A DNA stretch of 64,000 nucleotides from Pseudomonadota bacterium (GTDB lineage: Bacteria > Pseudomonadota > Alphaproteobacteria > Rhizobiales > Devosiaceae): NCBI GenBank assembly GCA_023393475.1, contig JAEWLC010000044.1, positions 1-64,000 of the forward strand, given 5' to 3'. A program made the translations under genes and the position numbers. Of this stretch, positions 8,828 to 18,380 are shown in pieces. Each line of letters starts with the position of its first letter. The stretch's first letter is position 1. The notes beneath the pieces were generated by a model, which was not told the DNA's origin, made no database searches, and was given only the letters and a program-made list of their open reading frames with translations.

Positions 8828-10396
8828 ATGCAAGACATCGCTGCCGCTCCCGCTGAATCCATCCTCATCATCGATTTCGGCTCGCAGGTGACGCAGCTGA
8901 TCGCCCGCCGCCTGCGCGAGACGGGGGTCTACTGCGAAATCCACCCGTTCCAGTCGGCAGCCGAAGCCTTCGAGCGCATGCGGCCCAAGGGCGTGATCTT
9001 CTCGGGCGGCCCGGCCTCGGTGACCGAGGCAGGCAGCCCCCGCGCCCCGCAGGCGGTGTTCGACAGTGGCGTGCCGATCCTCGCCATCTGCTACGGCCAG
9101 CAGACGCTGGCGCTGCAGCAGGGTGGCGTCGTCGAAGGCGGCCATGCCCGCGAGTTCGGCCGCGCCGATGTCGAGATCAAGGAACCGTCGCCCCTGTTCG
9201 AGGGCTTCTGGGAAGTCGGCGGGCGCTACCCGGTGTGGATGAGCCACGGCGATCGGGTGACCGAACTGCCTGAAGGCTTCAAGGTCGTCGGCACGTCCGA
9301 GAATGCGCCCTTCGCCATCGCGGTGAATGAGCAGAAGCGCTACTACACCACCATGTTCCACCCCGAGGTGGTGCACACGCCCGATGGCGGCAAACTGCTT
9401 GCAGCCTTCGTTCATAACATCGTCGGACTTCGTTCAGATTGGACGATGACCGCCTACCGCCAGCGTGCGATCGAGAAGATCCGCGCCCAGGTCGGCAAGG
9501 GCAGGGTGATCTGCGCGCTCTCCGGCGGCGTCGACTCCTCGGTTGCGGCGATCCTAATCCACGAGGCCATCGGCGAGCAGCTGACCTGCGTGTTCGTCGA
9601 CCACGGCCTGATGCGCATGAACGAGGCCGACGAAGTCGTGTCTATGTTCAGGGATCACTACAACATCCCGCTCGTCCACGTTGATGCGGCTGATAAATTC
9701 ATCGGTGCGCTCGAAGGAGAGTCGGACCCCGAGACCAAGCGCAAGCCCATCGGCCGGCTGTTCATCGAAGTGTTCGAGGAAGAGGCCAAGAAGATCGGCG
9801 GCGCCCAGTTCCTCGCCCAGGGCACGCTCTATCCGGACGTCATCGAGAGCGTCAGCTTCTCGGGCGGCCCCTCGGTCACCATCAAGTCGCACCACAATGT
9901 CGGCGGCCTGCCGGCCCGCATGAACATGCAGCTGGTCGAGCCGCTGCGCGAACTGTTCAAGGACGAAGTCCGGGCGCTCGGCCGCGAACTCGGCCTGCCG
10001 GACCGCTTCGTCGGCCGCCACCCGTTCCCGGGCCCCGGCCTCGCCATCCGCCTCCCCGGCGGCGTCACGCGCGAAAAGCTCGACATCCTGCGCCGGGCCG
10101 ATGCGATCTATCTCGACGAGATCCGCAAGGCCGGTCTCTACGACAAGATCTGGCAGGCCTTCGCGGTGCTGCTGCCGGTGCAGACGGTTGGCGTCATGGG
10201 CGATGGCCGCACCTACGAGTTCGTCTGCGCGCTTCGCGCCGTGACTTCGGTCGACGGCATGACGGCGGACTTCTTCCCCTACGACATGAACTTCCTCGGC
10301 CGCGCCGCCACCCGCATCATCAACGAGGTGCGTGGCATCAACCGCGTCGTCTACGACGTGACGTCCAAGCCGCCGGGCACCATCGAGTGGGAGTAG
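8828..10396 (+). CDS. guaA: GMP synthase (glutamine-hydrolysing)
   Basis: A 522-residue enzyme converting XMP to GMP with glutamine and ATP. The N-terminal class I amidotransferase has nucleophile Cys88 in AICYGQQ and the HPEV His near 178. The ATP-pyrophosphatase domain has the P-loop SGGVDSS near 234-240. The C-terminal dimerisation domain ends TSKPPGTIEWE, the standard GuaA terminus. Length and all motifs are normal. Confidence 0.98.
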   Translation: MQDIAAAPAESILIIDFGSQVTQLIARRLRETGVYCEIHPFQSAAEAFERMRPKGVIFSGGPASVTEAGSPRAPQAVFDSGVPILAICYGQQTLALQQGGVVEGGHAREFGRADVEIKEPSPLFEGFWEVGGRYPVWMSHGDRVTELPEGFKVVGTSENAPFAIAVNEQKRYYTTMFHPEVVHTPDGGKLLAAFVHNIVGLRSDWTMTAYRQRAIEKIRAQVGKGRVICALSGGVDSSVAAILIHEAIGEQLTCVFVDHGLMRMNEADEVVSMFRDHYNIPLVHVDAADKFIGALEGESDPETKRKPIGRLFIEVFEEEAKKIGGAQFLAQGTLYPDVIESVSFSGGPSVTIKSHHNVGGLPARMNMQLVEPLRELFKDEVRALGRELGLPDRFVGRHPFPGPGLAIRLPGGVTREKLDILRRADAIYLDEIRKAGLYDKIWQAFAVLLPVQTVGVMGDGRTYEFVCALRAVTSVDGMTADFFPYDMNFLGRAATRIINEVRGINRVVYDVTSKPPGTIEWE

Positions 10397-10809
10397 GCGA
10401 GGACGAGCAACCGGTCGCTGTAGGGAGCAAGCGCGCCGCCGCGTTGCGCTTCGTCTACCTCATTGCCGGCTTCGTTCTGCTCGGCCTTGGCATTGTTGGC
10501 GCCTTCCTGCCGCTGATGCCGACGACCATCTTCATCATCCTCGCGGCGGGGTGCTTTGCCCGCTCGTCCGCACGGATCGAGGCCTGGCTGCTGAACGACA
10601 AGCGCTTCGGCCCGATGATCAAGGCCTGGCGGGCCGAGGGCGCGATCCCTCGCCGGGGCAAGGTGATGGCGAGCATCGGCATGGTGGTGGGCTACGTGCT
10701 GTTCCTCATCGGCGCGCGCCCTGACTGGCCGGTGGCGCTGTTCGTGCTGGCCGTATTCGGCGCCTGCGCCTGGTACGTGCTGTCGCGCCCGGAACCGCGC
10801 GGAAACTAG
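10387..10809 (+). CDS. YbaN/DUF454 family inner membrane protein
   Basis: A 140-residue protein with three hydrophobic segments and the DUF454 signature: FLPLMPTTIFIILAAGCFARSS around 42-63, with the downstream ..L..KRFGP.I..W motif. It starts at a GTG inside the last codons of guaA (10-bp overlap), so translation is probably coupled to guaA. E. coli YbaN is the best-known relative; the function is not established. Confidence 0.85.
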   Translation: MGVGEDEQPVAVGSKRAAALRFVYLIAGFVLLGLGIVGAFLPLMPTTIFIILAAGCFARSSARIEAWLLNDKRFGPMIKAWRAEGAIPRRGKVMASIGMVVGYVLFLIGARPDWPVALFVLAVFGACAWYVLSRPEPRGN

Positions 10810-10887
10810 CCGCGCCGCAGCGTTTGCATTCGGGCTGACGCCTCTCTATGTTGCGCGCAAATTTCGACCCCGTTCCGCTAGAGCCAC

Positions 10888-11739
10888 ATGTCCAACGAAA
10901 ACATCATTCGCGAAATCGACGAGGAACTGCGCAGCGACCGCGCGCGCAAGGCCTGGAAGACGTTTGGCCCCTTCGTCATCGGCGCCGCCGTGCTGGTCGT
11001 GCTTGCCGTGGCGGTGAACGAGGGCTGGACCTGGTGGCACAACAACAATTCCGCCGCGTCGTCCGACCAGTTCTACAGCGCGCTCGAGATTTCAAACGGC
11101 ACCGACCTCCCCGCCGCCCAGAAGGCTCTGGAGGGCGTGATTGCGGCCAACCACGGCGGCTACCCGGCGCTGGCGAAGTTCCGGGAGGCAGCGCTCCTTG
11201 CCAAGGACGGCCAGACCGCAGAGGCGATCGCCGCCTATGACGCGCTCTCGACGTCGGAATCGAACAGGTACCTGCGCGAACTGGCGCTGATCCTGTCGGG
11301 CAGCCTGCTCGTCGACGATGGCGATGTGGCCAAGGTCGAGCAGCGCGTCGGCGGCATGGTCAACCCGAACTCGGTGTTCCGCAACGCGGCGCGCGAGGCC
11401 ATCGGTCTCGCCAAGTACAATGCCGGTGACCTTGCCGGTGCGCGCCAGAGCTTCGAGGACGCGGTCAATGATCCGCTTGCGAGCCAGGAACTGCGTGCGC
11501 GCCTCAACATCTACCTGGGCCAACTGACAGCCGAGGGCGTCGTCGCGCCGGCTGCTGCAGCCGCTGCCGAAGCGCCCGTTGTGGTCGATCCGGCGACCGC
11601 CGCTCCGGCCGAAAGCTCTGTCGGCGATGCGCCTGCGCTCGACACCGCCCCGCCGGCTGACGCACCCGCGATGGCTCCGGCGACCGATGCGCCCGCAATG
11701 GCTCCCGCCACCGAGACGCCGGCCGCTCCGGCCAACTGA
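10888..11739 (+). CDS. YfgM-like tetratricopeptide membrane protein
   Basis: A 283-residue protein. A cytosolic N-terminus (ENIIREIDEELRSDRARKAW) is followed by one transmembrane helix (about 29-48), then an Ala-rich periplasmic TPR-like domain (about 60-215). It ends in a low-complexity Ala/Pro tail with PAMAPATDA-type repeats. This matches the YfgM/DUF2659 family, whose E. coli member works with the Sec/PpiD periplasmic chaperone system. It lies 32 bp upstream of der, as yfgM does near der in other bacteria. The bamB gene usually found between them is absent. Confidence 0.82.
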   Translation: MSNENIIREIDEELRSDRARKAWKTFGPFVIGAAVLVVLAVAVNEGWTWWHNNNSAASSDQFYSALEISNGTDLPAAQKALEGVIAANHGGYPALAKFREAALLAKDGQTAEAIAAYDALSTSESNRYLRELALILSGSLLVDDGDVAKVEQRVGGMVNPNSVFRNAAREAIGLAKYNAGDLAGARQSFEDAVNDPLASQELRARLNIYLGQLTAEGVVAPAAAAAAEAPVVVDPATAAPAESSVGDAPALDTAPPADAPAMAPATDAPAMAPATETPAAPAN

Positions 11740-11771
11740 TCTAGACGCCTGCCGTCGCATCTGGGGTCACG

Positions 11772-13205
11772 ATGACCGTAACCGTCGCCATTGTTGGCCG
11801 CCCCAATGTCGGCAAGTCGACGCTGTTCAACCGGCTTGTCGGCCGCAAGATTGCGCTCGTCGATGATACGCCCGGCGTGACCCGCGATCGCCGGGAAGCC
11901 GAGGGCCGCATTGCCGACCTGCGCTTCAAGGTGCTCGACACCGCCGGCTACGAGGATCGAACCGACGGCTCGCTCGAAGACCGGATGCGCCAGCAGACCG
12001 AGATCGCCATCCGCGATGCCGACGTCATCCTGTTCATGATCGACGCCAAGGCAGGGGTCACCCCGCTCGACGAGCGCTTCGCCCAGGTGCTGCGCCGCGC
12101 CGGCAAGGATGTGCACCTGATCGGCAATAAGGCCGAAGGCAAGGCGGCGGACCCGGGCTTGATGGAGGCCTATAGCCTCGGATTCGGCGAGCCGGTCGCG
12201 CTCTCGGCGGAACATGGGCTTGGCCTCTCGGATCTCCACGCCATCGTCTCGAAGGCGATCGACGCGGCCGCCGAGAAAGTCGCCGATGCGGCCCCGGCGC
12301 TCGAAGACCTGATGCCCGAGGTCAATGTCGATCTTCCCGAGGACGACGGCTCGACCGAGGACGGTCCGGTAAAGCGCTGGGACCCGAGCCGGCACCTCAA
12401 TGTCGCGATCATCGGCCGCCCGAACGCCGGCAAGTCGACGCTGATCAACCGCATGGTGGGCGAAGAGCGCCTGCTGACCGGGCCGGAAGCCGGCATCACG
12501 CGCGACTCGATCCTCGTGCCGTGGGAATACAACGGTCGCGTCATCAACCTCGTCGACACCGCCGGCATGCGCCGCAAGGCCCGCATCGAGCAGAAGCTCG
12601 AGAAGCTGGCGGTGAGCGACTCGCTGCGCTCGATCCAGTACGCCGAAGTGGTTGTCCTGCTGCTCGACGCGCAGATCCCGTTCGAGAAGCAGGATCTGGC
12701 GCTGGCCGATCTCGTCGAGCGCGAGGGACGCGCCATGGTGATCGCGGTCAACAAGTGGGACACGATTGAGGACAAGAACGAGAAGCTGGCCGAACTCCGC
12801 GAGCAGTGCGAGCGTTACCTGCCCCAGCTCAAGGGCATCCCGCTGGTCACCATCTCGGGACTACAGGGCCGGAACATCGACAAGCTGATGCAAGCGATAT
12901 TTGCCATCGAGGCGAAGTGGAACAGCCACGTTTCGACCGCGCGCCTGAACCGGTGGCTCGCCGGCATGACCGAGAGCCACCCGCCGCCGGCAGTCTCCGG
13001 CCGCCGCCTCAAGCTGCGCTATATGACGCAGGCCAAGATCCGGCCGCCCAGCTTCATCATGTTCGCTTCGCGGCCGGAAGCCGTGCCCAACGCCTACCAG
13101 CGCTACCTGGTCAACGGGTTGCGCGATGCGTTCGACATGCCCGGCACGCCGATCCGGCTGTGGCTGCGCGGCGGCAAGAACCCGTTCGACAAGAGCGATA
13201 AGTAG
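11772..13205 (+). CDS. der: Ribosome biogenesis GTPase Der (EngA)
   Basis: A 477-residue protein with two tandem GTPase domains and a C-terminal KH-like domain, the arrangement unique to Der. Domain 1 has GRPNVGKST (about 9-17) and DTAGYED. Domain 2 has GRPNAGKST (about 217-225), DTAGMRRKA and NKWD. The C-terminus (LKLRYMTQAKIRPPSF.MF..RP) is the usual KH-like part. It acts in maturation of the 50S subunit. All G motifs are intact. Confidence 0.97.
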   Translation: MTVTVAIVGRPNVGKSTLFNRLVGRKIALVDDTPGVTRDRREAEGRIADLRFKVLDTAGYEDRTDGSLEDRMRQQTEIAIRDADVILFMIDAKAGVTPLDERFAQVLRRAGKDVHLIGNKAEGKAADPGLMEAYSLGFGEPVALSAEHGLGLSDLHAIVSKAIDAAAEKVADAAPALEDLMPEVNVDLPEDDGSTEDGPVKRWDPSRHLNVAIIGRPNAGKSTLINRMVGEERLLTGPEAGITRDSILVPWEYNGRVINLVDTAGMRRKARIEQKLEKLAVSDSLRSIQYAEVVVLLLDAQIPFEKQDLALADLVEREGRAMVIAVNKWDTIEDKNEKLAELREQCERYLPQLKGIPLVTISGLQGRNIDKLMQAIFAIEAKWNSHVSTARLNRWLAGMTESHPPPAVSGRRLKLRYMTQAKIRPPSFIMFASRPEAVPNAYQRYLVNGLRDAFDMPGTPIRLWLRGGKNPFDKSDK

Positions 13206-13210
13206 CAGCG

Positions 13211-13227
13211 CGGCGCATTGCGCGCCG
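13211..13227 (+). terminator. Possible hairpin terminator after der
   Basis: A perfect 6-bp stem (CGGCGC / GCGCCG) with a 5-base loop starts 5 bp after the der stop codon. The following T-tract is weak (TTGCATCC), so termination efficiency is doubtful. Confidence 0.35.
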
Positions 13228-13273
13228 TTGCATCCCCGCTATACTCCGCCGCTCCTAAGCGACCCGATGCTGA

Positions 13274-14578
13274 GTGCGGGGCCGCAACCTAGATACGGCA
13301 TTGTTCCTCGAAATCCTGATTGTCGCCGTCCTGACGCTCGTCAACGGCCTGCTTGCAATGAGCGAATTGGCGGTGGTTTCCTCCCGCCCCGCTCGGCTTA
13401 AGGTCCTCGCCGGCGAAGGCCGCCGCGGTGCCGCGGTAGCGCTGAAGCTGCAGGAGGACCCCGGCAAGTTCCTCTCATCCGTACAGATCGGCATCACCCT
13501 CGTCGGTGTGCTCTCCGGCGCCTTCTCGGGCGCCACGCTCGGCGACCGGCTGGGCGGCGCACTAGTCGGTGCGGGCGTCGACCCGGCAATCGCGGTGCCG
13601 GTTGGCGTCGGCATCGTGGTCATCATCATCACCTACCTGTCGCTGATCATCGGCGAACTGGTGCCCAAGCAGATCGCGCTGCGCGACGCCGAGGGTGTCG
13701 CGACCCGCGTTGCCCCGCTGATGGCGTTCATCGCTTCGGTCGCGGCGCCGGTGGTCTGGCTGCTGGACGTGTCCGGCCGCCTGGTCCTGCGCCTGCTGGG
13801 GCAGGGCGGCGAGAGCGAGGAGACGGTCACCGACGAAGAGGTGAAGACCATCATCGCCGAGGCCGAGAGCGCGGGCGTGCTGGAGACCGAGGAGCGCCAC
13901 ATGATCTCCGGCGTCATGCGGCTTGCCGATCGTTCGGCGCGCGGCCTGATGACCCCGCGTCTCGATGTCGAACTGATCGACCTGAGCGAGACGCGCGAAG
14001 AGATGATCGAGAAGCTGCGCACCACGCGGCACTCGGTGCTGCCGGTGCAGGATGGCCCGGTGGATGCGATTGTTGGCGTGATCGTCCGCAAGGATCTGGT
14101 GCAGAACGTGCTGGCCGCCGAACCGCTCGACGTGCGCTCGCTGGTGAAGCAGGCGCCGGTGGTGATGGACCGCTCGAGCGCGCTGGACGTGCTCAAGGCC
14201 ATCCGTGGCTCGCTCGTGCACATGGCGCTGGTGTTCGACGAATACGGGCACTTCGAGGGCATCGTGACCCCCGGCGACATTCTCGAGGCCATTACCGGCG
14301 CCTTCCAGGAGGAGGAAGGCGACGAGAAGGCCTATGTCACGCGCGAGGACGGCTCATACCTCGTCTCCGGCTGGATGCAGGCCGACGAGTTCCAGGCCCA
14401 TCTCGGCGTGCCGGTGCCCAAGGATGCCAAGTTCGAGACGGTGGCGGGCTACGTGCTGTCCGAACTCAATCACCTGCCGACCGTCGGAGAGGTCTTCGAG
14501 CGCGGAAACTGGCGCTTCGAGGTGCTGGACCTCGACGGCCGCCGCATCGACAAGGTGCTGGTGACGCGCCTTAACTGA
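13274..14578 (+). CDS. CNNM/CorC (hemolysin C) family transporter protein
   Basis: A 434-residue protein. The N-terminal CNNM (DUF21) membrane domain of about 180 residues has the signature LVNGLLAMSELAVVSSR and then GITLVGVLSGAFSG. It is followed by a pair of CBS domains (about 205-330) with GLMTPRLDVELID, and a C-terminal CorC/HlyC domain (about 345-430). Members are often labelled hemolysins, but characterised ones function in Mg2+/Co2+ handling. The start is uncertain: the GTG at 13274 gives a complete first helix but has a poor ribosome-binding site. Confidence 0.88.
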   Translation: MRGRNLDTALFLEILIVAVLTLVNGLLAMSELAVVSSRPARLKVLAGEGRRGAAVALKLQEDPGKFLSSVQIGITLVGVLSGAFSGATLGDRLGGALVGAGVDPAIAVPVGVGIVVIIITYLSLIIGELVPKQIALRDAEGVATRVAPLMAFIASVAAPVVWLLDVSGRLVLRLLGQGGESEETVTDEEVKTIIAEAESAGVLETEERHMISGVMRLADRSARGLMTPRLDVELIDLSETREEMIEKLRTTRHSVLPVQDGPVDAIVGVIVRKDLVQNVLAAEPLDVRSLVKQAPVVMDRSSALDVLKAIRGSLVHMALVFDEYGHFEGIVTPGDILEAITGAFQEEEGDEKAYVTREDGSYLVSGWMQADEFQAHLGVPVPKDAKFETVAGYVLSELNHLPTVGEVFERGNWRFEVLDLDGRRIDKVLVTRLN

Positions 14579-14594
14579 CAAGGGAGAACCGCCG

Positions 14595-15131
14595 GTGCCT
14601 GTGACGACCAACCTTGCCTGCGCCTGCGGGACTCTCAAAGTGGAGGTCGAGGCCGCGCCGATCATGGCGGTCGAATGCTACTGCAACAGCTGCCGCTCGG
14701 CCGCGGCGCGCATCTCGGCACTGTCGGGGGCGCCGCAGGTGGCCGGGGAGCATGGCGGTACGCATTACCTGATGTATCGCAAGGACCGGGTGCGGTTCGT
14801 GGCCGGAACGGAACAACTGGGGGCGTTCCGGCTGACGCCGCAGTCGCATACGCGCCGGGTGCTGGCGAGCTGCTGCAACACGCCGGTTTTCGCCGAGTTC
14901 CAGAGCGGCCACTGGCTGAGCATGTATGCAAGCCTCTGGCCGGAAGCAGAACGCCCACCCGCGACCGAGCGGACCATGACCAGCGACCTTGAGGACGGCA
15001 CGGCCTTGCCGGCGGACATCACCAACTCCCGCACGCAATCGCTCGGCTTCATGGGCAAGCTGCTGCTCGCCTGGGTCGCGATGGGGTTCCGCGTGCCCCG
15101 GGTGGATGTGCCGAAGGAAATTGCCGTCTGA
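14595..15131 (+). CDS. GFA/DUF6151-like zinc-binding protein
   Basis: A 178-residue protein. It opens with CACGT (Cys9, Cys11), then VECYCNSCRSAAA (Cys pair) and later ASCCNTPVF. This is the Cys arrangement of the glutathione-dependent formaldehyde-activating (GFA)/Mss4-like fold, where cysteines bind zinc. The start is a GTG behind AGGGAGA, 16 bp after the transporter gene, so the two are probably one transcript. True GFA enzymes have a somewhat different C-terminus, so the catalytic role is unproven. Confidence 0.75.
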   Translation: MPVTTNLACACGTLKVEVEAAPIMAVECYCNSCRSAAARISALSGAPQVAGEHGGTHYLMYRKDRVRFVAGTEQLGAFRLTPQSHTRRVLASCCNTPVFAEFQSGHWLSMYASLWPEAERPPATERTMTSDLEDGTALPADITNSRTQSLGFMGKLLLAWVAMGFRVPRVDVPKEIAV

Positions 15132-15134
15132 GGA

Positions 15135-15872
15135 CTAGAGCGCCCTGAGTTCGGACTTGGCCCAGTCGTAGAGCATCCGGTTCTCGGTGAACCCGGGCTC
15201 GATCATGTCGATCAGACGCGGCGCCACGGCGGCGGGCTGGGTGAGCAGTTCGGGATTCTCGCCGGGCGCTGCTTTGGCGCGGAGCGCCGTACGCACGGTG
15301 CCGGGATCGAAGATGTTGGCCCGGACCGCCGTCACCCCGGCCGTTTCGGCGGCGTAGCTCTTCACCAGGGCTTCGAGGGCAGCCTTCGTCGCCGCGTAGG
15401 GACCCCAGAACGCCTGGGCCGACTGGGCGGCGGAGGACGACACGAATACCAGCCGGCCGGCCTCGGACTGGCGCAGCAGCAGATCGAGCGAGCGCATCAG
15501 CCGGTAGTTGGCGGTGACGTTCACCGCCATCATCTTCTCGAAATCCTTGGGGTCGAAATGAGCGACCGGGCTGAGGACGCTCAGCATGCCGGCATTGCCG
15601 ACGAGGCCATCGAGCTTGCCCCAGCGCTCGAAAATGGCGGCGCCGAGCCGGTCGATTCCGTCGCCTTCGCGCAGGTCGAGCGGCACCAGGGTGGTGGAGC
15701 CACCGAAGGCCTGGATCTGGTCGTCGAGATCCTCGAGACCACCGACCGTGCGCGCCACTGCGATGACATGCGCCCCGCGCCGCGCCGCTTCGAGCGCAGC
15801 CTGGTAGCCAATGCCACGCGAGGCGCCGGTGACGAGGACGATCTTGCCCGCGAGGGTCTGTGGGATGGTCAT
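15135..15872 (-). CDS. SDR family NAD(P)-dependent oxidoreductase
   Basis: A 245-residue classical short-chain dehydrogenase. It has cofactor motif TGASRGIG (about 15-22), NAG near 93-95, catalytic Ser in VFVSSSAAQ and YAATK (Tyr and Lys of the active site). Its order after radA-cvpA-purF on the same strand is common in related genomes, but the substrate cannot be read from sequence. The stop faces the GFA-like gene only 3 bp away, so the two genes converge. Confidence 0.88.
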   Translation of the reverse strand: MTIPQTLAGKIVLVTGASRGIGYQAALEAARRGAHVIAVARTVGGLEDLDDQIQAFGGSTTLVPLDLREGDGIDRLGAAIFERWGKLDGLVGNAGMLSVLSPVAHFDPKDFEKMMAVNVTANYRLMRSLDLLLRQSEAGRLVFVSSSAAQSAQAFWGPYAATKAALEALVKSYAAETAGVTAVRANIFDPGTVRTALRAKAAPGENPELLTQPAAVAPRLIDMIEPGFTENRMLYDWAKSELRAL

Positions 15873-16049
15873 GCGAAGGTTCCGGTTGGACTGCGCGGGG
15901 TAATAGCGGGGCGGGGCGCGAGAAGGAAGGGTGTGGTTGCCGCAGATCGTCGGACTAGCACCGTGTCATCCCTGCGAAAGCATGGATCAATGCGCTACCG
16001 GGTTCGGGCTGCCAGGGCCGGTGGCGTAGGCGAGCGTCCGTTTGGGCGG

Positions 16050-17540
16050 TCAGCTCGCCTCGCGCATCAGCGAGATGGTCTTGGGATCGGTCTTGCCGCG
16101 TCCGGTCAGATCGGTGAGCGTCGTCGGATAGTCGCCGGTGAAATAGTGGTCGGTGAACTGCGGCGCCGCATTGTTGCGGGGCTCGCCGCCAACCGCCTGG
16201 TAGAGCCCGTCGATCGACAGGAACTGCAGCGAATCCGCGCCGATGTAGCGCGCCATTGCTTCGACATCGGCATACTGGTTGGCGAGCAGGCTGTCCTGGT
16301 CGGGCGTGTCGATGCCGTAATAGTCCGGATGGAAGATCATCGGCGAGGCAACGCGGATGTGCACTTCCTTGGCGCCCGCCTCGCGCATCATCTGCACGAT
16401 CTTGATCGAGGTGGTGCCACGCACGATCGAGTCATCGACGAGGACGACACGCTTGCCGTCGATCTCGGCGCGGTTGGCCGAGTGCTTCAGCTTGACGCCG
16501 AAGGCGCGGATCGACTGCGTCGGCTCGATGAAGGTGCGACCGACATAGTGGTTGCGGATGATGCCGAGTTCGAACGGGATGCCGCTTGCCTGCGCGTAGC
16601 CGATGGCCGCCGGCGTGCCGCCATCGGGGACCGGGACAACGACGTCGGCGTCCACGGGATGCTCGCGGGCGAGGTTGATGCCGGCGTTCTTCCGGGCGGT
16701 ATAGACCGAGCGGCCGCCGACGACGGAGTCGGGGCGGGCGAAATAGACATATTCGAACAGGCAGAGCCGCTCTGGGGTGCGGCGCGCCGCCTTGCGCGCC
16801 TCGATGGTGATCGAGCCATCGGGCTGGATCTCGCAGATGACGACTTCGCCATTCTCGATGTCGCGAACATATTTCGCGCCGATGATGTCGAGCGCGCAGG
16901 TCTCGGAGCAGAAGATCGGCTTGCCGTCGAGTTCGCCCATGACGAGCGGACGGATGCCGACCGGATCGCGGGCGGCGATCAGCTTGGTGCGCGTCATCGC
17001 CAGCATCGCATAGCCGCCTTCCATCTGGCGGATGGCGTCGATGAAGCGGTCGGTGGTGGAGCTGTGGCGTGATCGGGCCACGAGATGGAGGACGACTTCC
17101 GTATCGGACGTCGACTGGCAGATGGCGCCCGTCGCGATGATCTGGCGGCGCAGCGTCAGGCCGTTGGTGAAATTGCCATTATGCGCGATGGCGATGCCGC
17201 CCACCTCAAGCTCAGCGAACAGCGGCTGCACATTGCGCAGCGCGACTTCGCCTGTCGTCGAGTAGCGGGTGTGGCCCATGGCCATGGAGCCGGGCAGCTT
17301 CGCGAGCACCGCCGGGTCGGTGTAGTGGTCGCCGACAAGGCCCATGCGCTTTTCGGTGTAGAACTGCCGGCCGTCGAAGCTGACGATGCCCGCCGCCTCC
17401 TGACCGCGATGCTGCAGGGCGTGGAGGCCCAGAGCGGTCAGCGTTGCCGCTTCGGGATGGCCGAGGATGCCGAACACACCGCACTCTTCGTGCAGCGTAT
17501 CCTGTTCCCATTCGTTCAGGAGCTTGGCGGGCTGGGTCAC
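16050..17540 (-). CDS. purF: Amidophosphoribosyltransferase
   Basis: A 496-residue enzyme for the first committed step of purine synthesis (PRPP plus glutamine to phosphoribosylamine). Residues 1-19 form a propeptide before Cys20 (EECGVFG), the N-terminal nucleophile of the glutaminase domain. LHALQHRGQEAAGI and HNGNFTN follow. The C-terminal phosphoribosyltransferase domain carries the PRPP loop VVLVDDSIVRGTTS. Three Cys in the C-terminal half of Fe-S type PurFs are not obvious. It follows cvpA on the same strand, the classic cvpA-purF arrangement. Confidence 0.97.
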   Translation of the reverse strand: MTQPAKLLNEWEQDTLHEECGVFGILGHPEAATLTALGLHALQHRGQEAAGIVSFDGRQFYTEKRMGLVGDHYTDPAVLAKLPGSMAMGHTRYSTTGEVALRNVQPLFAELEVGGIAIAHNGNFTNGLTLRRQIIATGAICQSTSDTEVVLHLVARSRHSSTTDRFIDAIRQMEGGYAMLAMTRTKLIAARDPVGIRPLVMGELDGKPIFCSETCALDIIGAKYVRDIENGEVVICEIQPDGSITIEARKAARRTPERLCLFEYVYFARPDSVVGGRSVYTARKNAGINLAREHPVDADVVVPVPDGGTPAAIGYAQASGIPFELGIIRNHYVGRTFIEPTQSIRAFGVKLKHSANRAEIDGKRVVLVDDSIVRGTTSIKIVQMMREAGAKEVHIRVASPMIFHPDYYGIDTPDQDSLLANQYADVEAMARYIGADSLQFLSIDGLYQAVGGEPRNNAAPQFTDHYFTGDYPTTLTDLTGRGKTDPKTISLMREAS

Positions 17541-17630
17541 GGCGCTACCTCGATCTCTCAGGCCAAAAGCAGACAGGACCGCGATATGCGGTCCCTGTCA
17601 CAGATTTGCAATGTCGTCACCTGAACGTCA

Positions 17631-18257
17631 TCAGGTGTTGGTGGCCGACGGCTCCGGCGGAGTGGCATCCTCCGGCACGTCGGTGCTCTCGTCCGGCGGC
17701 GCTTCCGGCGTCGTCGGAGCCTCGGTCGGCGACCCGTCCTCGCCACCACCGCCGCGCTGCAGCAGGGTGCTGATCTGCTTTTCGAGATCGTCCGGCAAGA
17801 CGCTCATAAGGCTGTCGCCGAGGTTGGCCAGCACGGGCCACGAACGGGAGTCCTTGGCCCAGGCCTGATTGCTGAGATTGAGCAGGTTGCCGCCGAAAAC
17901 CACGAACACGATCGCGATCAGGACGCCGCGGGCGACGCCAAAGATGAAACCGAGTGTCCGGTCGAGTGGTCCGATCCTGCTGTCGACGACGAAATCGGCG
18001 ATCTGCATGGTGATGAGATGCAGCACGATGAGCGCGACGAGGAAGCTGCCGACGCCGAGCACGAGCTTGCCGACAATCTCGTCGGCGAAATACGGCTTGA
18101 TGAGGTCGGCCTGGTAGAGAACCAGGTAAGCGGCGATGGCGGCGGCGCCGGCCCAGGTGGCCAGCGACAGGATTTCGCGTGTGAAACCACGCGCCGTCGC
18201 GAGGATTGCCGAGATCAGCACGAGGACGCCGACACCGACGTCGAATGCAGTCAACAT
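17631..18257 (-). CDS. cvpA: CvpA family membrane protein
   Basis: A 208-residue protein with four hydrophobic helices in the first 115 residues (LTAFDVGVGVLVLISAILA at the N-terminus). SRIGPLDRTLGFIFGVARG is the most conserved CvpA segment. The acidic, Pro/Thr-rich C-terminal tail (EDGSPTEAPTTPEAPP...) is probably disordered. CvpA homologues are needed for colicin V export in E. coli and for envelope stress resistance. The gene sits between radA and purF. Confidence 0.9.
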   Translation of the reverse strand: MLTAFDVGVGVLVLISAILATARGFTREILSLATWAGAAAIAAYLVLYQADLIKPYFADEIVGKLVLGVGSFLVALIVLHLITMQIADFVVDSRIGPLDRTLGFIFGVARGVLIAIVFVVFGGNLLNLSNQAWAKDSRSWPVLANLGDSLMSVLPDDLEKQISTLLQRGGGGEDGSPTEAPTTPEAPPDESTDVPEDATPPEPSATNT

Positions 18258-18380
18258 GTAGAAACCCGCTGATCCGTACCCGCTTCAAGCCCCGTGTAGC
18301 CGCTAATTCCGGCGATGCCAAGTCGAGTCGCGGGACTGCGTGCCCGATGTTCACGGAAAGCGCGGCGCGTGGCCAATGCG

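Noticed and set aside
15558..17072. Plus-strand open frame of 504 codons across purF and the SDR gene
   Set aside because: Shadow of two convincing minus-strand genes; it also bridges their intergenic gap with no domain of its own.
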